From: Lytechinus variegatus
Lineage: Eukaryota; Echinodermata; Echinoidea; Temnopleuroida; Toxopneustidae
Assembly (NCBI RefSeq): GCF_018143015.1
Contig: NC_054743.1
Coordinates: forward strand, 28,740,934 to 28,804,933
Direction: 5' to 3'
Length of the DNA: 64,000 nucleotides
This document shows, in pieces, positions 46,427 to 58,486 of the stretch (position 1 is its first letter; each line of letters opens with the position of its first letter). Made by a program: the position numbers and the translations under genes. The notes below the pieces were generated by a model that was not told where the DNA came from, did no database searches, and was given only the letters and a program-made list of their open reading frames with translations.

Positions 46427-46661
46427 ACACTCTAAATTACAGGGATTTAAAATACGTCCACATGGACTGTAGTTAGGGACCAATCGAATTCCGGATTTAG
46501 TTTGAATCCTTCAGATTCATTTTCAAATCTCGAAAGTTTTAAATCTAAATCATTTGAGATTTAAATTTAAGTCTTTGGGACTAAAACCAAATCCAGAAAT
46601 CGACTGGTCCCTAACTACAGTCCAGCTGGACTTATTTTTAAATCCCCGTAATTTAGAGTGT
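46427..46661. mobile_element. Foldback MITE with CACTCTAAATTAC ends
   Basis: Arms of about 90 bp are inverted (GGACTGTAGTTAGGGACC against GGTCCCTAACTACAGTCC). 235 bp, no ORF. The target duplication is unclear. Confidence 0.8.
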
Positions 46662-46799
46662 TATACAAATCATTAATTTCATAGACGAATTCACATACAA
46701 ATTCTTTACTGAACCTCAAAATGTAAATGTTTGTTTATGTTTATTTCAGGAATTTTAAGAAGACAAAATGATTGGTTGATTTTCATACATGAAAATAAT

Positions 46800-47749
46800 A
46801 AGGTTTATTTAAATTTTTGTTTCTGCATCTGTTGTATTAAATACTAACTAGAACACTAGCATCGGTCGGTGACCCTCATCGCTTTACATATTATTCATTA
46901 ACTCGTATATTAGCCAGTGACAAAACTTTTACTATGTCAGCCTCAATATACAGGGAAGATTAGTCACTAGTAATTTTAGGAAAGACATTAAAATTTCGCT
47001 CTTTCGTAATTTGTAGCATGTTTCTAATTTGAACATTATGAAAATCCATTTAAATATTTAATTGTAAGTACATTGGACCTAATGGGAAAATCGCAGTATA
47101 AGTAGTAAAAGGTAATAATAATGATGGTAATACAAATAATAATAATGGTAATTAATCTGCCTTATATTTCAATGTAAAATGCAGATTTTAATCTTATGTT
47201 TCAGTGTAGGTACACGAGTCAAATTAATTAGTAGATTATTTAAATGTTTGCATTCTAAACAGTATCAAAGTATTTTTGTCATAATCAACTTCTTCTTAAG
47301 CGTGGAATGGGCTGAAGATTTAAACATGTTTGTTTGTAGCTTTGTAATAACCAATAAATGTATCCAATTAGTAAAGTATAAGTGCTTTATAAGGGCTTTT
47401 TTTTACATGAAAATGAATGTGTCTATATTTTCGGGAAAGGACGCTGATTGCCAAATTTAAATTCTGAAAAGCATCCAATATGACCGATACTATTTTGTGA
47501 TATTTGAAAATATAATGTTAAGCTTAAACTACCAACTATTTACCAAAGCTATGGGAGGTCTTCCATAAGAGGTCTACGGTTTGTGTAAATCGAGTGGCTT
47601 GGACTATACATCTTTTCTTTGCAAAGTTTTACATAGGCTATAAGCCGAAAGGTAAAAAGGCTCTAGACAATAATTTTTACAGTCTTGATTTTCTCCTACC
47701 TAAATTATGACTTTAAATTGTATGTATTGAATAAGTGGTCACGGGTAAA
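46800..47749. other. Gene-less spacer
   Basis: A+T-rich, with a small (AAT)-type microsatellite near 47110-47150. No supportable gene. Confidence 0.4.
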
Positions 47750-48510
47750 AGTTTAGTTTACATAAAATCATGGAAATTTATTATTCTCAATATAACTTTT
47801 AAAGGGCTTAATGAATCAACTTAAAACTTGGCCAGAGTATCTATTATGAAAGTGGTAACTATTTGAAACGACTTTGGGGTCAGAAGACTAAATGTACAAT
47901 GTCATTATTTTAATGAAAATAACATTCTTTTCCGAAAACTAATTAACGGATCAATTTCAAACGTGGCTTAAAATATGGATTTTGGAAGAAAAAATAATTT
48001 GATGTGCTTTATTGGTTACCGGTCAGAGGGGAAAATGACTTTTACCTACATTGAAACAAAAAAATGATAGCTAAGAATATGGGTATATTGGTTATTTCTA
48101 GCATGTCGTCGTGCCTGATAGTTCCCAGCCCAAATGGAGAACCATCCAAAACGTGGTGTTATAAAGACATAATTATTTGATCTAGTTCTTTGTTCTAAAT
48201 CTTAATTCCACACCCACCCTTTTCACTTCCTCGTATTCTTTCTACCGCACTTCTCTTCTCATTCTGTCTTATATTACCACCTCTCTCTCTCTCTCTCTAT
48301 CCATTTCCTTTCAATTTTCTCTCCTTCTCTTTAGCTTTTCACTTTTGTCCCTCCCCCTCCGTTTCTTCTCTTTCTTTCCCCCTTAACTCTCTTTCATCTC
48401 TTATTCCCTTCTCCTTCTGCCCCTCTCCCCTTCCTTTTATTTTCCTCTTTCTCCTTTTCGTAATTCGTCTAATGGATTCGCGCCCAAAAACCAGTCATGA
48501 ACAAATTGTT

Positions 48511-49097
48511 CAATTGCTGATGTGGTTTACGGTACACCATGTGGAGTGTTATAGAAGCAGTGGATAGAAGAAGAGAGGAAGTGGATAGGCGAGAAAGTGG
48601 AGATTTTGAGAATAGAGTATTCTTTCTTGAGAATAGTCCTGAAAAAAGGACTGTAAACCAGAAGGAATGTTGAGTGAGAACAGCTTGAGTAGTAGAGCTG
48701 ATGAGGAGATGCTGGCTTGCGTCGGCGAGTAGAGATGATGAGTAGTAGAGAGACTCGACGTTTCGGACAGGTTGACTGTCCGTCTTCAGGAGACGGACAG
48801 TCTTCAGGAGACGGACTCTCCTGAAGACGGACAGTCAACCTGTCCGAACGTCGAGTCTCTCTACTACTCATCATCTCTACTCGCCGACGCAAGCCAGCAT
48901 CTCCTCATCAGCTCTACTACTCAAGCTGTTCTCACTCAACATTCCTTCTGGTTTACAGTCCTTTTTCAGGACTATTCTCAAGAAAGAATACTCTATTCTC
49001 AAAATCTCCACTTTCTCGCCTATCCACTTCCTCTCTTCTTCTATCCACTGCTTCTATAACACTCCACATGGTGTACCGTAAACCACATCAGCAATTG
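48511..49097. repeat. Giant near-perfect palindrome, about 280-bp arms
   Basis: Arms 48511-48793 and 48817-49097 are almost exact reverse complements (CAATTGCTGATGTGG to CCACATCAGCAATTG) with only small indels. The 23-bp centre repeats GACGGAC/TCTTCAGG units. AAATTGTTCAAT occurs on both sides (about 48503 and 49123), possibly a target duplication. ORFs on it are mirror artefacts. Confidence 0.9.
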
Positions 49098-49991
49098 TAC
49101 ATGCCACCATGCAAACCTTCAAACAAATTGTTCAATAGGCTAAAGAAAAATATATGACTAGGCACGTGCTTGATATCAGCTAATCATTTGATTAGGATCC
49201 ACCATCATTGAATGATTTATTTGAAATGCCTTGTCAAGGAAGAGAAGAAACGAACGAATGAAAAAAATGGCGAGGAATATTGTGTTTTCGAATTTCAAGA
49301 TTTTATTCCATTGAAGCAAACACTTGGTTCTCCGAAAATTGAACATGGCTTGGATACCTAAGAATTGCTTAAATGACAGTTAGGTTCTTGATAGCGACGT
49401 TCATACGCAAGCGGGAAATTGGCGTTTCGATGACGAATTTTTAAATGTCACCCTATCCGCGTGTGGGAGCCTCACTTCTACAGTATCTAAAAGAAAGTCG
49501 AAAGAGTTTGCAAGGAAACTCAATTAAAGAGAAATTCCAGTAGTTGCAGTTAACAATGATTTCATGAGAAAGTCTGTAAAACAAGGCTTAATTGCAAGTA
49601 TATCATCGAGGATCTAGATCTGGTACAGTTACATTAACTGGACTTTGTGAAATCTTGAAATCTACGCTGAAAAATGTTCACACCGAAAATCCCCAACACA
49701 GATAAGCGCACGTGGGACAATGTATAATTATTGCTCAGGGCGTCGGGCCCGACGCCCTACCCGAATCCCGTGCTTATTTGCTGATTTCTCAGCAATTACA
49801 CAATTTCTTCCAGAATCCTTTGGCACATGCGTTTTATTTATACAAACAGACACTTTAGTGGTCATTTCATTGGATTATGTACGAACTCATTTTGATATCG
49901 TTACCAAAACTAGCATTTACCTTTAATGCTTACTCCAGCCGTCCGATATTGTGTTAGTTGCAATAAAACGTTATTAGCTTTGGTCAGTCTA

Positions 49992-51366
49992 CAGTGCGTA
50001 TCAAAAAAAACGGGACAGATTTGAAAAGTCTATAAAATTTTTGTTTCAAATAATGATGTCTATATTTTGGTGTTAATAGATGCTCTAAAGTCTTATCTTT
50101 GAAATGCAATTAAAAAAAATAAATTTTATTCATGCTTGAGCGAACACGGGACGTTTTTTGGGGGGGTTCAAAAAGAGGATTGCGCCAGAATTGCAGAATA
50201 TGTGTAATACAATGATCAGACTTCTTGCTAATCAGGAGACTTCCTCTTGACCTTTTCATTATCTTTGCCATAATTTTCGAATTGTGCTCTCAAATTTCAT
50301 TTACAAAGTTATTTATTTAATTGAATTATTTTGTTTTTTTCATTTAAACTTCTCTTACCTTTTAATTTTCCTTCCTAAGTAACTGAGAAAAGAATTTTTG
50401 TCAACCCAAGCAAGAAGATTTGAATTATTAATTGGGAAAACTTGTGATTATTCGAATCGTTTTATTATGTGAAACACATTATGTTATGTACCTTTAAAAG
50501 ACATTAATCTATTTTTCAATGGGTCATTAATTCCTTGACCAAGTTTAATTGCTTGACAGGAAACAAAGGAAGGGATTCATGTCTTTCAATGACAATGGTG
50601 TATTGAGTCAATTTTGAAGGAGCTAGATATGGCAGATCGGGTAAAATGTATTAAAAAGTTGAGAGCGAGCGAAGTGAGCACGCCAATATTCCCACTTTTA
50701 TCAATTACAATATCAAATTTTGTGATAGATTTTGACATAATATTCAGAAAATAATATCATATTTTACTTTCTATCTTTCCTTTTATTTCCTGTCCACTTT
50801 TTTCTTGGTCATGATTTTTTTTAATTGAGGGGGGGAGCAACCCGAGCGCCCGCCCATCGATCTGTGTGGCTTTGTTTAAAAGGCACCATAACCTTTGTAG
50901 CACATAATGAAAGGATTTGAATAAAAAATCCATGCTCTCCCATAATTCGGTTGAAGAAAAATAATTTCAGCTTGAAGAAGGAATATTCAAAGCTAACAGA
51001 GAGCATATTAAAAAGGAATAACAGAATAATTCAAGCAAATGAATAGATCTGAAAATGAATTTTTACCGCATGATTTGAAAATTATGGCAAGATAATGAAA
51101 AGGTTAAGAGGAAGTCTACTAATTAGCGAGAAGTCCGATCATCATATTACTCATATTCTGCAATTCTGGCGCAAGCCTCTTTTTGAACCCCCAACAGAAA
51201 CGTCCCATGTTCGCTCAAGCATGAACAAAACTAATTTATTTTTATAACATTTGAAAGACGAGACCTTAGAGCACCTATTAACACCAAAACATAGGCATAA
51301 TAATTTGAAACTAAAATCTTATAGACTTTTCAAATCTGTCCCGGTTTTTTTTTTTGATACGCACTG
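49992..51366. mobile_element. Mariner-like element with about 290-bp inverted ends
   Basis: The ends CAGTGCGTATCAAAAAAAAC and complement are flanked by TA (49990-49991, 51367-51368). Inverted similarity extends to about 50280 and 51078 (GAGCGAACA, TTGCGCCAGAATTGCAGAA). No transposase ORF. The sister duplication at about 55300 lacks it. Confidence 0.8.
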
Positions 51367-51689
51367 TAGAGACAGTTTCAGTAATATTTCAGCTCTAACA
51401 AGTTGTTTGTCTTCGACAGTTAACATAGTATCTTAGCCAATCAAAACCAAGAATTTCACTAAAATAGTCATCACTCTAAATTTTGTCAGTGGTGACAATT
51501 TTAATGAAACACCTCTTCCCCTTCTAGTCGGTTTCTTCGGAGGGACTGTAGCATAACTGTGATTGATTGATTGATTGATCGATTGATAATTAACACCCAG
51601 TCTGTAAACTGCAATGTAATAACAAAAACAATTATACTCGGAACTATTATTCAAACTGTCGTATGAATCAACAATCTGGTTTGATATCA

Positions 51690-51870
51690 ATAAATAGAAT
51701 TTCTGATATCAAGAATTCTAATTCTTGATATCAATAATTCGATTTCTTGATATCAGGAATTCATTTCTTGATATCAAGAATACAGATTCTTGATATCAGG
51801 AATTCGATTTCTTGATATCAGACATTTGATTTCTTGATATCAAGAATTAATTTCCTGATATCAATAATTG
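51690..51870. repeat. Array of TTCTTGATATCAAGAA palindromes
   Basis: About eight TTGATATCA cores at roughly 24-bp spacing joined by AATTC/AATTA links. Almost every unit is itself palindromic. A smaller group lies at 53405-53515. Confidence 0.85.
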
Positions 51871-52778
51871 TTAAGTGATTTATTTCGAGCACAAAAGAAC
51901 CCCAAAGTTGTGCAGAATTGAAATTCGTAGTTGATTTCCAGCGCACATGTAAAGCAGATATTCATTCTGATTTCTAACTCACAACTTGTGCACGATTATA
52001 CTGTGATTCGATTTCGAACTCAAAGCTTGTGATATTTCTTATAGAATATTTCAATTTTATACTGTTTAAACATAAACCCTTGACTACTATTCTTAAAACG
52101 ATTTTGACGGGAGTTTTGGTCCATCAAAATTACTTGTAAAATTATGAAAATATGTTGTCAAAAACGTAGAACGGCAACATATCAAAAATTCATTTCATGT
52201 TGTGTTGCCAAACGACAATGCACACACCTTTATCAAAGATCACCCCGCGTCTTTGAATATCATAGCCACGTTTTTACTGTGCGATTCATTTTAGAAAACT
52301 TTGGCTACGTCAAATGAAATAATATTGGCAGATTTGATTATCTTTAGCAAAAAAAATCAAAATTAACTTACAAAGCACCTATTGGAACAATAATAGATTG
52401 GCAACATATAACGAATTCATGCCGAAATAATAATTTGTGATATGTTGCCAAATTGTGCATTTACAATGCATAATTAGTAAGTATTTTTGAACTTTCTATT
52501 TTGCTTTAGAAATATAAGATCTGACGTCATTATTCCAAATAAAATACGAGTAAGTTTTACATTTAACAATTCAGAAAAAACGCCAAGACATATTTTTATT
52601 GCACAAGTGATAATTTTTACAAGTGGTTTGTCAAAGGTTATATTGGCAACACATCAAGAAACAATTCGACTAAAGAGGGAAAAATCAACTATACCAAATG
52701 GATACAGCAGATCATACAGCCTGTACTACTTTTGAGCATTATTCTGAAATACTAAATGAAAAAAAAGCTTAAATTGTA
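51871..52778. other. Spacer with GGCAACATAT inverted motifs
   Basis: The motif GGCAACATAT or its complement ATATGTTGCC recurs near 52152, 52172, 52209, 52400, 52440 and 52644. Otherwise featureless; no gene. Confidence 0.4.
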
Positions 52779-53155
52779 CAGTGCGTATAAAAAGGGACAG
52801 TTTTGAGAAGTCTATACAAAATTTGTTTCAAAACATTATATCTATATTTTGACGTAAATAGATGCTCTTTGATCTTATCTTTCAGATGCCATTTAAAACA
52901 ATAAATTTTGTTCATGCTTGAGCGAACACGGGACGTTTTTGTCGGGGGCTCAAAAAGAGGCTTGCGCCAAATGGCAGAAATTAGAAATTCGATGATTAGA
53001 CTTTTGGTTAATCAGCAGACTTTCTCTTAATATTTTCATCATCTTTGCCATAATTTTCGAATTATGCTGTCAATATTTCATTTACAAATTTGTTTATTTA
53101 CCTGAATTATTTTGTTATTCATTTAAACTTCTACCTTTGAATTTTCGAATTAACG
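52779..53155 (+). mobile_element. One end of the 49992-type mariner-like element
   Basis: Begins CAGTGCGTATAAAAAGGGAC after TA and follows the left end of 49992-51366 for about 370 bp (CATGCTTGAGCGAACACGGG). The other end is missing. Confidence 0.7.
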
Positions 53156-54109
53156 CATGATAAAACGCAGTCCGAATGGCAGAATTTGTTCTGAGCGTGT
53201 AGCTAGCTAGCTAGCTAGCTCTGTGCATCAGAAATACATAGTGCATGCATGGAAGAGATCTAAGATCATGAAGATTGCAGACGACAGAAGTGAGACAACT
53301 TTGCTAACAACATCATCAGGGGCTGGCTCTAGTTCTGGTAGTACCAGTACTAGTGGTACGTCTCGACTCTCTACATGTAGTTCGAAGTCCTTTTAACAAG
53401 CCTATTTCTTGATATCAAAATACGGTTTTGTGTAGTAAAGCAATGGTAATTCTTGATATCAAGAAATTAATTCTTGATATCGAGAAATCGAATTCTTGAT
53501 ATCAAGAAATAGGCTTAAATGTTAAAACGGCTTGCAATACGGCCTCATAAACGTGACCTTGGGGATCATATTTTGAGCTGTTGTAGAGATGAAATTTCAC
53601 ATTTTCACAGCAGCATATTTTGAGGATAAATTATGTCCTTAGTATTGGCAAGACCCGAAGACTGCGTTTATCTGATCATCGTTTCTTGTGTTTATTCCAT
53701 AAATGTCGAAACTCATTTTAATTTCATCAGATGATCTCGGAAGTGTGAGACCATAAATGCGTTGATAAGCTAATATACTTCAATAATAGTCACGGCAGCT
53801 GTCACGTTTTTCTTTTTAACAAATCTGCGCTGCTAACTGAATAATCTATTTGTTTGGTAATAATATGGTTAGCTACTTTTAAGTTTTGTGGATTAGGTTT
53901 CTATACTTGCCACACAGACTGAACAGTCATGGCCAGTCTTATTTGATATTATCAAATCTTCTTCCCTTTTTAAGTTTTCCCTGTTTGCCAATGGCACTTG
54001 TGCACTTTCGAGTAAAACTAACTTAAAAACACTTGTCTTGTCGGTAAACAGGGAAATAGCAAGGTCTCTACCCGATTCAAAGTCAATAAATTATCTCAGA
54101 ATGTAGCCA
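53156..54109. other. Spacer with AGCT run and GATATC cluster
   Basis: Holds (TAGC)n at 53199-53220 and TTCTTGATATCAAGAA-type palindromes at 53405-53515. No gene. Confidence 0.5.
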
Positions 54110-55425
54110 AAACAAACTGTATAAAATCATGGAAATTGCTTATTCTGAATATATGATACGACTTTTGGGTAAGAGGGTCAAAAGTATAATGTCAATAATA
54201 CACGAAAATCTAAAAAAATAACAAAAAATGAATTAGGGTTCAATTCCAAATGGCTTAAAAATGGGGTGATTTGGTCAATTTGTATCACTTGTCACAAATT
54301 CTGACAGTTGCCAGCGGAGAACCTTCCAAAAAAGTTGTGAAAAATACCCAATTATTTGCATTTAGGGGGGGACCGTCCCCCCCACCTCAAATTTAGGGGG
54401 GGACACGTCCCCCCCCCTTCCGCCGCCTATGATTATTTGATCTCCTTGGATGTTCTTTATTTCAATTATTATCCCTCCTTCACCACTTCCTCGTTTGCTT
54501 TCTGCCTCACTCAATTTTCTTATTCTCTCTCTCTCCTTCCTTTTATGTACCTTATTCTCTCATTTCCCCGCCCCCCCCCCCCTTTCCTTTTCCGTTTTTC
54601 TCTCACAGTCCCTTTTTCCCGTTTTCTATCCTTTCTCTCTCTCTACCTCTCTCCCTTCATTTATTTCATCTGGTTCCTTTCCTTTTTTCTATTTTCTTTT
54701 TTCTTTCCTCTTTCCCTTTCCATTCATTTTTCTATTTCCTTTTCCTTTCCCATCCCCTTCTTTTCTTCTCTTTCTCTTTTTCACTCTTTTCCCCCGTCAC
54801 TTTCTTTCCCATGTTCCCTTCTCATTCTGTCCCTTTTCTTCCTTTTCCTTCCTTCTCTCTCCTTTTCCTGTTTTCGCCATTCGCCTCATGGATCCGCGCC
54901 CCAGTACCAGTCATGGATGAATTAGTCACGTGTTGGATATCATCCAATTATTTTATTAGGATCCATATCATAATTCAATTATTCATTTGAAATACCCTGT
55001 CAAGGAAAGAAAGAAAAAAACGAATCAAAATAATAGAGAGGAATATCATTTTATGTGTTTGAGTTTCAAGATTTTATTCAAATGAAGTAAGCTTTGCTCT
55101 CCGAAGATTGACTAGTCTGGGATACCTAACTGAGAATTAATTGAGAGTTGTATTCTTAATAGCGACGTTCATACACAAGCCGCAAATTGAACCTCACTCT
55201 TTGCTACAGTGTCTATAAGAAAGTCAAAAGAGTTTGCAGGGAAACTCACGGAATGCTTACTGCAACCGACCAATATTGGTAAAACGTTACTAGTCTTTGT
55301 CGGTGTGGGGACCGTTTAAGTAGTTTTTCAGCTCTGACAAGTTGTCTCTCTCCAACAGTTACCATAGTAACAACCTGAGGGCAGTGCATCTTAGCCAATC
55401 AAAACCAAGAATTTCACTTGAACAT
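54110..55425 (+). repeat. Segmental duplication D, copy 2
   Basis: Partner of 47750-51475, without its two large inserts. Contains a 400-bp CT-rich tract (54480-54890) and GC-rich G7/C7 runs at 54365-54418. Confidence 0.75.
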
Positions 55426-55460
55426 TCAGCCCTGTAAACTTAGTCAGATCGCGAAGCCTG

Positions 55461-55624
55461 ATACCATGGTCACATTTGCTCTACGGCGGCCGTACGGCGA
55501 GTCGAAAACAGCCGTTTTATTCATTTTTATTCAAACCACCCATATTTAGCTGGCAGAAAAATGTTAAAACGGCTGTTTTTTACTCGCCGTACGGCCGCCG
55601 TAGAACAAATGTGACCATGGTATA
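55461..55624. mobile_element. Palindromic MITE, copy 2
   Basis: ATACCATGGTCACATTTG and its complement at the ends, with arms containing CGGCCGTACGGCGAGTCG. Same family as 30758-30923 and better preserved. Confidence 0.85.
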
Positions 55625-56554
55625 ACGTATCATTGCTAATTCATGCTCGAATGCGTCCGATTTGTAGTGTAGTGTAGTGTGGTGTACTTTCATGAAACGC
55701 TTCCTCTCACCCCCCCTGTCGATTTTTTTTTCTGAATTAACAATCTGCAAACATAGAGGTTTCTGAATGTGATATCCATTTCATATTTCAATGCATGTTA
55801 ATCTTAATAGGTGAAAGTTCGAGTGCCATCCATTTCAGTAATTATTAAATATGTAAAACCGATAGCCGTATAGTATCATGGTTTAAAAATGCTGTAATAT
55901 ATAAATTAATGCTCCTTCCACATGCGTGTCCAGATTCATAGTCAATGGAGGGGATTTATTCTCGATGTCGTCGGATTATTTCTTGTTCCGGGATCGCCGG
56001 TTGCTTGCAACGATAGGAAGTTGAGGAGAAACTGAACAAAAAATATATATATTCAGAATCATTATTGATATGACTGGAATTATTATGCTACCAACTATGA
56101 GTTTGAGCAATAATGCATTCTATTTTTTGGCGTTGTATAGATATTTGTGCCGTTTTTTTTTCAAATAAGGAAGTGCCCCTTTTCCCCGTGCCCCCTCCAA
56201 CTATTTTCTATCGACCCTAAACGTACCATCCATCTACCAAAATGTGAATCTACACTCAATCAGAAAAAATGAATAATAAGGAGTAGTCCCATAATTTTGA
56301 GGTTAAGTGTTGTCTACTGGGAGAATGCCGTCAATATAATAGAATCTACCATTCAGCGAGTGGGTACCAGGAATGACTTACTAATGAATGATAAATAATT
56401 TGTACCTAATGCTCTGATGCTGCACAATTTATAATCTAACTCTATTTTTGCATTCTAAAACAGATATGTTTATACTTTTCGGCTTATGTTACAATTATTT
56501 GCCTTTCAAAGAAACGAACAAATCACTTCCTAAAGTAAGGGGTAAATTACTTAC
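55625..56554. other. Spacer downstream of the peptide gene
   Basis: A short TAGTG repeat (55666-55688) and A+T-rich sequence. Further exons of the minus-strand peptide gene could lie here; I could not place any. Confidence 0.35.
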
Positions 56555-56657
56555 CAAAGAAAGCGTTCAAGGGTGGATACACTAAACTCCTTTTCACCCT
56601 TTTTGCTTTCATGTTTTAAAGCGCACATTTCTACCAGAAGGCAAATTGAGCTTTTAG
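56555..56657 (-). CDS. Candidate second exon of the secreted-peptide gene
   Basis: On the minus strand a pyrimidine tract ending TTCTTCTAG precedes 56657, and a good donor (TTTG|GTAAGT) follows 56555. In the phase left by the first exon the 103 nt are open, with two cysteines and many lysines (KHESKKGEKEF). Another acceptor nearby would give a stop. Only splice logic supports this. Confidence 0.25.
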
Positions 56658-56856
56658 CTAGAAGAACAGTTTCTTGAGAATGTAGAATTTCCCACTTTTT
56701 CATACACGAAAACAAATTCCACCCCAGGCCGGGTACCTTCGGTAATTCACTAAACTGACTAAAGTATCAAACTGGCTTGGTAAACATGAACAATAACAAA
56801 TGATATATAAAAGTTGTATATTCCTATCAGAATATCGTGTACATAATGATACTTAC

Positions 56857-56992
56857 AGCGACGAAACCATGCATCCCAAGATTCCTCATTCACATCAACG
56901 TCCTCGAGATCATGAAATTTTTCTGCAGTTGCTACATGCAAGGCAGTTACCAGGACAACAGTAAAGATTAACAGCATCATCTTGGAAGCCAT
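56857..56992 (-). CDS. First coding exon of a small secreted peptide
   Basis: ATG at 56992-56990 opens MASKMMLLIFTVVLVTALHV, a classic signal peptide: a basic start, a hydrophobic core, and probable cleavage after ATA. An acidic stretch follows (EKFHDLEDVDVNEE), then SWDAWFRR. The exon stops at a strong donor, GTAAGT at 56856-56851. A signal peptide, an acidic pro-region and a dibasic Arg-Arg before the mature part is the layout of many invertebrate antimicrobial and hormone precursors. No family is claimed. The apparent ORF extension beyond the donor, to 56759, is intron. Confidence 0.6.
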
Positions 56993-57585
56993 GCCTAATG
57001 AATAGGGTCAAACGATAATGGGATGAAATCTGTAAATAAATGGTATTTTCATTTTAGATGTGCCACAATGGGTAAATACACACTCCATTAGTGTTTTACA
57101 AAGTCAAGATTATTCAAATAAGCGAATAAGATAGTTTTCGATAGAAGACAGGTCTTTTTAGGAAACCAATTTGGCGAGCAATAAACGGCCCGCGAAAAAA
57201 TGCGCGCCCTTGCGATCACTATGAGATCCCCGGCCAAAATCTCTCCATACTCTCTCGTTATTAACTCATCAATGTCACGAATGGCCTCCAATTCGACTAA
57301 TTTTCTACTTGGCCAAAATCACTCGTTTTTATCTCGTCAGGGTGAAAGGGGGTAGTTGTAAAATAGTTGGAAAAAGGATATATTTGAGATTTTTCATACA
57401 TCGTTGAGCCAATGGCGAAGGTCAGAGAACTTCAATTCCTCTCAAATTTTGACAACGGTCGTAAACCATTGCTGAATCACTAGAAACCGTCTCGATTTAA
57501 TGTCCCTTTTTACGAGCGGCCGAAGGGCGCTCACTCCCCAGATAGGTCATCAAATAGTCTGTATATTCATACATTGGATTGGATA
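56993..57585. other. Spacer upstream of the peptide gene
   Basis: Would contain the promoter of the minus-strand peptide gene. A 67-residue ORF (57088-57291) has no recognised features. A CG-rich patch lies at 57180-57240. Confidence 0.35.
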
Positions 57586-58224
57586 TGATAATGGCATCGA
57601 CCAACATGGCCAGCATTTTCTATTCTGCAAGTAATATAGTTAATGAATTAACAATGAAATGAATCAATGTATCATATACTTTAATTCATTTTCCACCAAC
57701 ACCATTGTTTATTGTTTTTTTATCTGACATTCCCACCAATTTGGTCTGGACAAACAACTGTACGTAGACTATGAAGTCTGGCCGATATAAATAGAAGGTC
57801 ATTGGTCTGGGTGAAGTATAGAAATTAGCTAATCATGATTATTTCCCTATCTCATTTACATGATATCGACTAAACATGTAAAAAAATGAATAGAGTATGA
57901 AATTTCATGTTAAAACAAACTTTAAACGAAGGAAATTGATGCACGAGAAGTCGACTTTCTGCACATGGAACATAGCCTCATGTCAAGACTTTTTGTTCTT
58001 TTGGTGGCAGCCCCATAATAAGGCTATTTCTGCTGCCTTCTGAGCGGCTGTCTCCTCATTTCACAAATCATTTCGATTTCTTGTGTATCTCTCGCATGAA
58101 GAAATATTAAGCTTACCAACTGAAACTTTTAAAGCAATTTCCGCCAACATCTAAATAATTCTGGCACTATGGTGGTTGTAGCAGGGTTTTTTTTTCAATA
58201 AACCTCGCCTGAATTGAATTAAAT

Positions 58225-58486
58225 CAGTGGCGTAATGAGCCCCCCCAAAAAAAAAAAATAATAATAATAATAATAAATGAGGGAGCTGTATAGCTTTTCG
58301 GGTATATTTATGAAAAAGATTTCAACATTTCAAAACAAATTTACGATATTGTGATAAATGTTGGCATAATACTCAAATAATAAATTTGACACTTCTCTAT
58401 TTTTTCATTCTTAATCGTGATTTTAATTTCTTTTGGGGTGGGGGGTAAAGCGCCCCAAGTAGGGGGGGGGCATCTGTGCGCCACTG
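58225..58486. mobile_element. Short CAGTGGCG-ended element
   Basis: Ends CAGTGGCGTAATG and GTGCGCCACTG, the same type as the hAT copies. 262 bp with C-, A- and G-runs. The 8-bp flanks no longer match, and copy E2 retains a related GTGGCATAATGAGCC, so it may predate the duplication. Confidence 0.55.

Larger units (their letters stand above)
47750..51475 (+). repeat. Segmental duplication D, copy 1 (expanded by insertions)
   Basis: Matches 54110-55425: AAAATCATGGAAATT, a CT-rich tract (48200-48470 here), ACCAGTCATG, TTTCAAGATTTTATTC, AGAGTTTGCA and CCAATCAAAACCAAGAATTT in the same order. Two large inserts are found only here: the palindrome 48511-49097 and the mariner-like element 49992-51366. 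Confidence 0.75.

Noticed and set aside
48527..49059. Two opposing ORFs of 121 and 95 residues
   Set aside because: They are mirror images on the giant palindrome.
51690..51870. CRISPR-like array
   Set aside because: Units are palindromes with variable short linkers in a eukaryotic context, without uniform repeats or spacers.
54356..54925. 189- and 156-residue plus-strand ORFs rich in Phe, Ser, Leu and Pro
   Set aside because: They lie on a CT-rich low-complexity tract that is part of duplication D and is not preserved as coding in the other copy.
57088..57291. 67-residue minus-strand ORF with an acidic start
   Set aside because: No signal peptide, motif or splice support; placed just upstream of the peptide exon by chance.
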